This document shows, in pieces, positions 61,549 to 64,000 of a stretch of DNA of 64,000 bases. A program made the position numbers and the translations under genes. Each line of letters starts with the position of its first letter. Positions within the stretch are counted from its first letter, which is position 1. Below the pieces are notes generated by a model. That model saw only the letters and a program-made list of their open reading frames with translations. It searched no databases and had not been told where the DNA came from. Location of the stretch: assembly GCF_039541915.1 (NCBI RefSeq), contig NZ_BAABHD010000032.1, positions 62,001 to 126,000 of the forward strand, given 5' to 3'. The stretch is from Nibrella saemangeumensis (GTDB taxonomy: Bacteria; Bacteroidota; Bacteroidia; Cytophagales; Spirosomataceae).

Positions 61549-62412
61549 ATGGCATCACGACGTTTATTTCTAAAGCATACCGGAGGGGTGGTGGCCCTGA
61601 GCAGTCTGGCTCCGGTCACTGCCGCAATCGGAACTCCTGAAACCCGCAAGGCTGCCGGTGAAGACCTGTTCAAGCTGGGCATGGCGGGCTTTACCTTTGT
61701 CCATTTCAAACTTGACCAGGCACTGGAGATGATGCGTAAAGTGGATGTGCATTACCTGTGCATCAAGGATTTTCATCTTCCGCTGGACAGTACACCGGAC
61801 CAGATTGCCGCTTTTCACGAAAAGCTGAAGCAATCGAATGTAACGGGGTATGCCGTCGGCCCCATCTACATGAAAACCGAGGCCGAGGTAGACCGGGCGT
61901 TCGCGTATGCCAAACGAGTGGGCGTGAACCTGATCATTGGCGTGCCCAACGTGCCTTTGTTGCCCTATGTGGATAAGAAAGTGAAAGAATACGATATGCG
62001 GTTCGCCATTCACAACCACGGGCCAGACATCGAACTGTACCCCAATGCCGTTTCCATCCACCAGGCGATCAAGGACCTGGACCCCCGCATCGGTTTCTGT
62101 TTCGATATGGGCCACGACCGGCGCAACGGCGATGATCCGGTAAAAGACCTGCAAACCTACGCCAAACGCATCTTTGACATTCACCTAAAAAATGTAACGG
62201 CTGCTTCTAAAGAAGGGAAAACCTGTGAGTTGGGCCGCGGGGTGATCGATGTTCCCGCCTTTGTGCAGATGCTCCGGAAAGTGGGCTATTCGGGCTCGTG
62301 CAGTCTGGAGTACGAAAAAGATATGAAAGACCCGATGGCGGGGATAGCCGAGTCGGTAGGCTACTTCCGGGGTGTTTGTGACGCTACCCGCTCCGACAGA
62401 CGCCGGTCGTAA
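61549..62412 (+). CDS. Exported sugar phosphate isomerase/epimerase (xylose-isomerase-like TIM barrel)
   Basis: 287 residues. A twin-arginine-like signal (MASRRLFLKHTGGVVALSSLAP) precedes an AP-endonuclease-2/IolE-type TIM barrel. Metal ligand segments are FAIHNHGPDIELY, RIGFCFDMGHDRRNGDDPV, IFDIHLKNVTAASKEGKTCELGRGVID and GSCSLEYEKDMKDP. It acts on a sugar or cyclitol outside the cytosol; the substrate is unknown. A terminator and a Dabb gene lie downstream on the other strand. Confidence 0.92.
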   Translation: MASRRLFLKHTGGVVALSSLAPVTAAIGTPETRKAAGEDLFKLGMAGFTFVHFKLDQALEMMRKVDVHYLCIKDFHLPLDSTPDQIAAFHEKLKQSNVTGYAVGPIYMKTEAEVDRAFAYAKRVGVNLIIGVPNVPLLPYVDKKVKEYDMRFAIHNHGPDIELYPNAVSIHQAIKDLDPRIGFCFDMGHDRRNGDDPVKDLQTYAKRIFDIHLKNVTAASKEGKTCELGRGVIDVPAFVQMLRKVGYSGSCSLEYEKDMKDPMAGIAESVGYFRGVCDATRSDRRRS

Positions 62413-62435
62413 TGCGTTCTTTATGCGACAAACAT

Positions 62436-62462
62436 AAAAAAGCCACCGCCGGAAGGCGGTGG
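62436..62462 (-). terminator. Intrinsic terminator of the Dabb gene
   Basis: On the minus strand GCCACCGCC-TTCC-GGCGGTGGC is followed by TTTTTTATG, a 9-bp perfect stem with a T-run, 29 bp after the stop. Confidence 0.9.
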
Positions 62463-62490
62463 CCAGGGCAACTATTTATAGGTTAGGGAA

Positions 62491-62895
62491 TTATCGTTTA
62501 GGCCCGATGGAGTCGTAGATGACGACTTTGTCCCACAGCGACGCATAGTTGTTCCGGAAATCGTCGTGGATCGGGTGTTTCTGATAGGCTTCTTCGTCGG
62601 CCGGACTGTCGAACAGGCACAGCCAGGAGTAGGTATAACTCCGCTCGATGACATCCCGGTTGGTAGCCGCCGGTGTACCAATATGCACCATCCGGATGGT
62701 TGGTATTTTGGCCATTTTGTTCAGTCCTTCCAGCAACTTCGCTCTGTCTGCTTCGCTTTTTGGATTCTTGAGGTAGAACATGACATGGTGAACGAATAAC
62801 TGACCGGGTGCTGGGTTTGATAGAGTTTCCATATCTGTGCTTAAACCAAGGGCAACACTGCCTTTGATGAAATCTCTCCGTGACTGCTGATCCAT
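62491..62895 (-). CDS. Dabb (stress-responsive alpha/beta barrel) family protein with Tat-like signal
   Basis: 134 residues. MDQQSRRDFIKGSVALGLS is a twin-arginine-type N-terminus without a strongly hydrophobic core. The Dabb ferredoxin-like fold follows: GQLFVHHVMFYLKNPKSEADRAKLLEGLNKMAKIPTIRMVHIG and YSWLCLFDSPADEEAYQKHPIHDDF. Family members have diverse or unknown roles. Convergent with the sugar isomerase gene. Confidence 0.9.
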   Translation of the reverse strand: MDQQSRRDFIKGSVALGLSTDMETLSNPAPGQLFVHHVMFYLKNPKSEADRAKLLEGLNKMAKIPTIRMVHIGTPAATNRDVIERSYTYSWLCLFDSPADEEAYQKHPIHDDFRNNYASLWDKVVIYDSIGPKR

Positions 62896-63024
62896 AGTTG
62901 GTATACGCGTAGGCTGGTATCAGGTTGATACCGTATATCAAAAGTAGGGTAGTTGCAGCGGTTAAATATGGTATAAATCGGTTTTTTGCCGGTAAATCTT
63001 CCTGTTTATTGGTATATTCAACGC

Positions 63025-63876
63025 ATGAAGCGGTATATCCAGCACGAGCCTTTCAATATATACGCGTTTACGGAGAGTCAGTGGCCGCACCCGGTTCACA
63101 AACACAGTTACTTTGAAATTATCTTTATTCGCAGCGGAAACGGGCAGCATTTTATCAACGGTAATACCTTTCCGTACGCGGCCGGTGATGTTTTTCTGCT
63201 CGGTCCGGAAGACTACCATTATTTCGACATACAGGAAATTACGTCATTCTGCTACATCCGTTTTACGGAGGTATTCATGAAAGATCAGGTGCCAGTTACC
63301 TCCCCGCGCTGGCTACGCACCGTTGAATTCCTGCTCAATACACCCTATCAATTTACTGGCAGCATGGTGACGGACCCGGCCGAAAAGAAACGACTGGATC
63401 ATCTGCTGGTTGTGTTGCTGGATGAATACAGCCGCAGCGAAAGCTACGACGAACTGATTATCGATGGTATTATGAAAGCCATCCTGGGCATACTGGCCCG
63501 TAACATCGTTCAGCAGCAGTCGGTTGCCATACCGGAGCGGAAGCCCAAGTTGATTGAAGACATCCTGTTGTACATCTGCCAGCACATTCACGAGCCGGAC
63601 GCCCTGCGGCTGGAGCAACTGGCGGAGAAATTCTATTTATCGCCTGGTTACCTCAGCGTCTTTTTCAAAAAGCAAACGGGCGAATCGTTGCAGCAATATA
63701 CCCTGGCGTACAAACTGAAGATGATTGAAAACCGCCTGCGGTTCAGCGACCGTAGCATCGCCCAGATCACCGACGAATTTGGCTTCACCGACAGCAGCCA
63801 CCTGAATAAGCTGTTCAAAAAGTACTATGGCGTACCGCCCCGTGCGTTTCGGAAGAAGCAGGCGATGGGGGGATAA
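63025..63876 (+). CDS. AraC family transcriptional regulator with cupin sensor domain
   Basis: 284 residues from the ATG at 63025; an upstream TTG at 62986 adds 13 residues. The N-terminal cupin (HPVHKHSYFEIIFIRSGNGQHFINGNTFPYAAGDVFLLGPEDYHYF) has the metal/ligand-site histidines. The C-terminal double helix-turn-helix is DALRLEQLAEKFYLSPGYLSVFFKKQTGESLQQYTLAYKLKMI and SIAQITDEFGFTDSSHLNKLFKKYYGVPPRAFRK. The signal is unknown; the divergent Dabb gene is a candidate target. Confidence 0.94.
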   Translation: MKRYIQHEPFNIYAFTESQWPHPVHKHSYFEIIFIRSGNGQHFINGNTFPYAAGDVFLLGPEDYHYFDIQEITSFCYIRFTEVFMKDQVPVTSPRWLRTVEFLLNTPYQFTGSMVTDPAEKKRLDHLLVVLLDEYSRSESYDELIIDGIMKAILGILARNIVQQQSVAIPERKPKLIEDILLYICQHIHEPDALRLEQLAEKFYLSPGYLSVFFKKQTGESLQQYTLAYKLKMIENRLRFSDRSIAQITDEFGFTDSSHLNKLFKKYYGVPPRAFRKKQAMGG

Positions 63877-63926
63877 AATAAATTCAGACATGTGCTTGAC
63901 ATTATCTGAATAAACTCTCACTATTG

Positions 63927-63952
63927 TAGTGTAATAGTCGTGTAGTACACTA
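63927..63952. promoter_or_regulatory. YtrA/GntR-type operator-like inverted repeat
   Basis: TAGTGTAATA (63927-63936) and TAGTACACTA (63943-63952) pair at 9 of 10 positions around GTCGTG. AGTGTA...TACACT palindromes are typical of YtrA-subfamily GntR repressors that control ABC transporter operons. It lies 14 bp upstream of the next start codon. Confidence 0.5.
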
Positions 63953-63965
63953 AGACAAAGTGATA

Positions 63966-64000
63966 ATGATTGATCTGACTACTATATCGTTTGGCTACAG
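63966..64000 (+). CDS. Start of a probable ABC transporter ATP-binding protein (cut by window end)
   Basis: ATG at 63966 opens a frame coding MIDLTTISFGY before the window ends. This resembles the N-terminal strand of ABC ATPases (MIELxNLSFGY). The operator-like sequence just upstream fits a GntR-controlled ABC operon. Only 11 complete codons are visible, so this is a guess. Confidence 0.35.
   Translation, partial: MIDLTTISFGY

Overview
This is a chromosomal window from a Bacteroidota bacterium, most likely order Cytophagales and close to Spirosoma (inferred from gene content, not from a database match). Supporting signs are a SusC/SusD outer-membrane pair, the type IX secretion regulator PorX, DUF5683 next to parAB, Bacteroidota-type promoters (TTG, about 20 bp, TAnnTTTG), weak Shine-Dalgarno sequences and many short palindromic repeats between genes. 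Coding DNA is moderately GC-rich, except for an AT-richer stretch at about 18.95-22.6 kb. I see no rRNA, tRNA, CRISPR array or transposase.

Layout. 0-5.6 kb: Lrp regulator, Uma2 nuclease, FAD oxidoreductase, an amylase-like barrel protein and a radical SAM/SPASM enzyme. 5.6-10.3 kb: parA-parB-DUF5683-dapB-lepB, all on the plus strand. 10.3-18.9 kb: ung, apaG, a methyltransferase, a lipoprotein fusing a cytochrome-c-like region to a copper monooxygenase-like region, a glycosyltransferase/TetR pair with its operator, an alpha/beta hydrolase and a DUF5060/DUF4038 glycosidase. 18.9-22.9 kb: AT-rich accessory island with an FtsX-type permease, OsmC and a two-gene cassette bordered by integron-like core sites. 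22.9-29.3 kb: DUF429, NmrA-like protein, a DEAD-box helicase with a long leader, a TrpE/PabB-type enzyme and a NYN-cold-shock protein. 29.5-38.8 kb: hisB, a 33-residue membrane peptide, acyltransferase, lpxB, queD, hldD, a Tat-exported oxidoreductase, a subtilase and aminopeptidase P. 38.9-47.1 kb: TetR, carboxynorspermidine-type dehydrogenase and a SusC-SusD-lipoprotein operon. 47.2-50.1 kb: an operon of two LytS-like kinases and one LytTR regulator. 50.4-54 kb: a secreted protein of unknown function, nspC and an antiquitin-like aldehyde dehydrogenase. 54-64 kb: aldose epimerase, TIGR02757, LysM/RlpA-like protein, kdsB, porX, a SnoaL-like gene cut by a stop codon, two AraC regulators, a sugar isomerase, a Dabb protein and the start of a probable ABC ATPase.

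How genes work together. The dehydrogenase at 40.3 kb and NspC at 51.2 kb are the two steps of the carboxy(nor)spermidine route to polyamines, although about 10 kb of other genes lie between them. lpxB, hldD, kdsB and the acyltransferase serve envelope lipid and LPS synthesis. The SusC/SusD/lipoprotein set is a nutrient-uptake unit with no enzyme attached.

Most notable observations: (i) the lipoprotein at 12.5 kb keeps all six copper ligands of PHM-type monooxygenases at matching spacing, behind a CX4CH haem-like motif; (ii) a palindromic repeat is inserted in frame in nspC; (iii) four helically phased repeats lie directly upstream of the LytTR gene; (iv) a cassette with perfect GTTAGGC/GCCTAAC borders; (v) a dispersed family of CAGTAGGCAG palindromes at gene ends; (vi) a premature TAG in the SnoaL-like gene.
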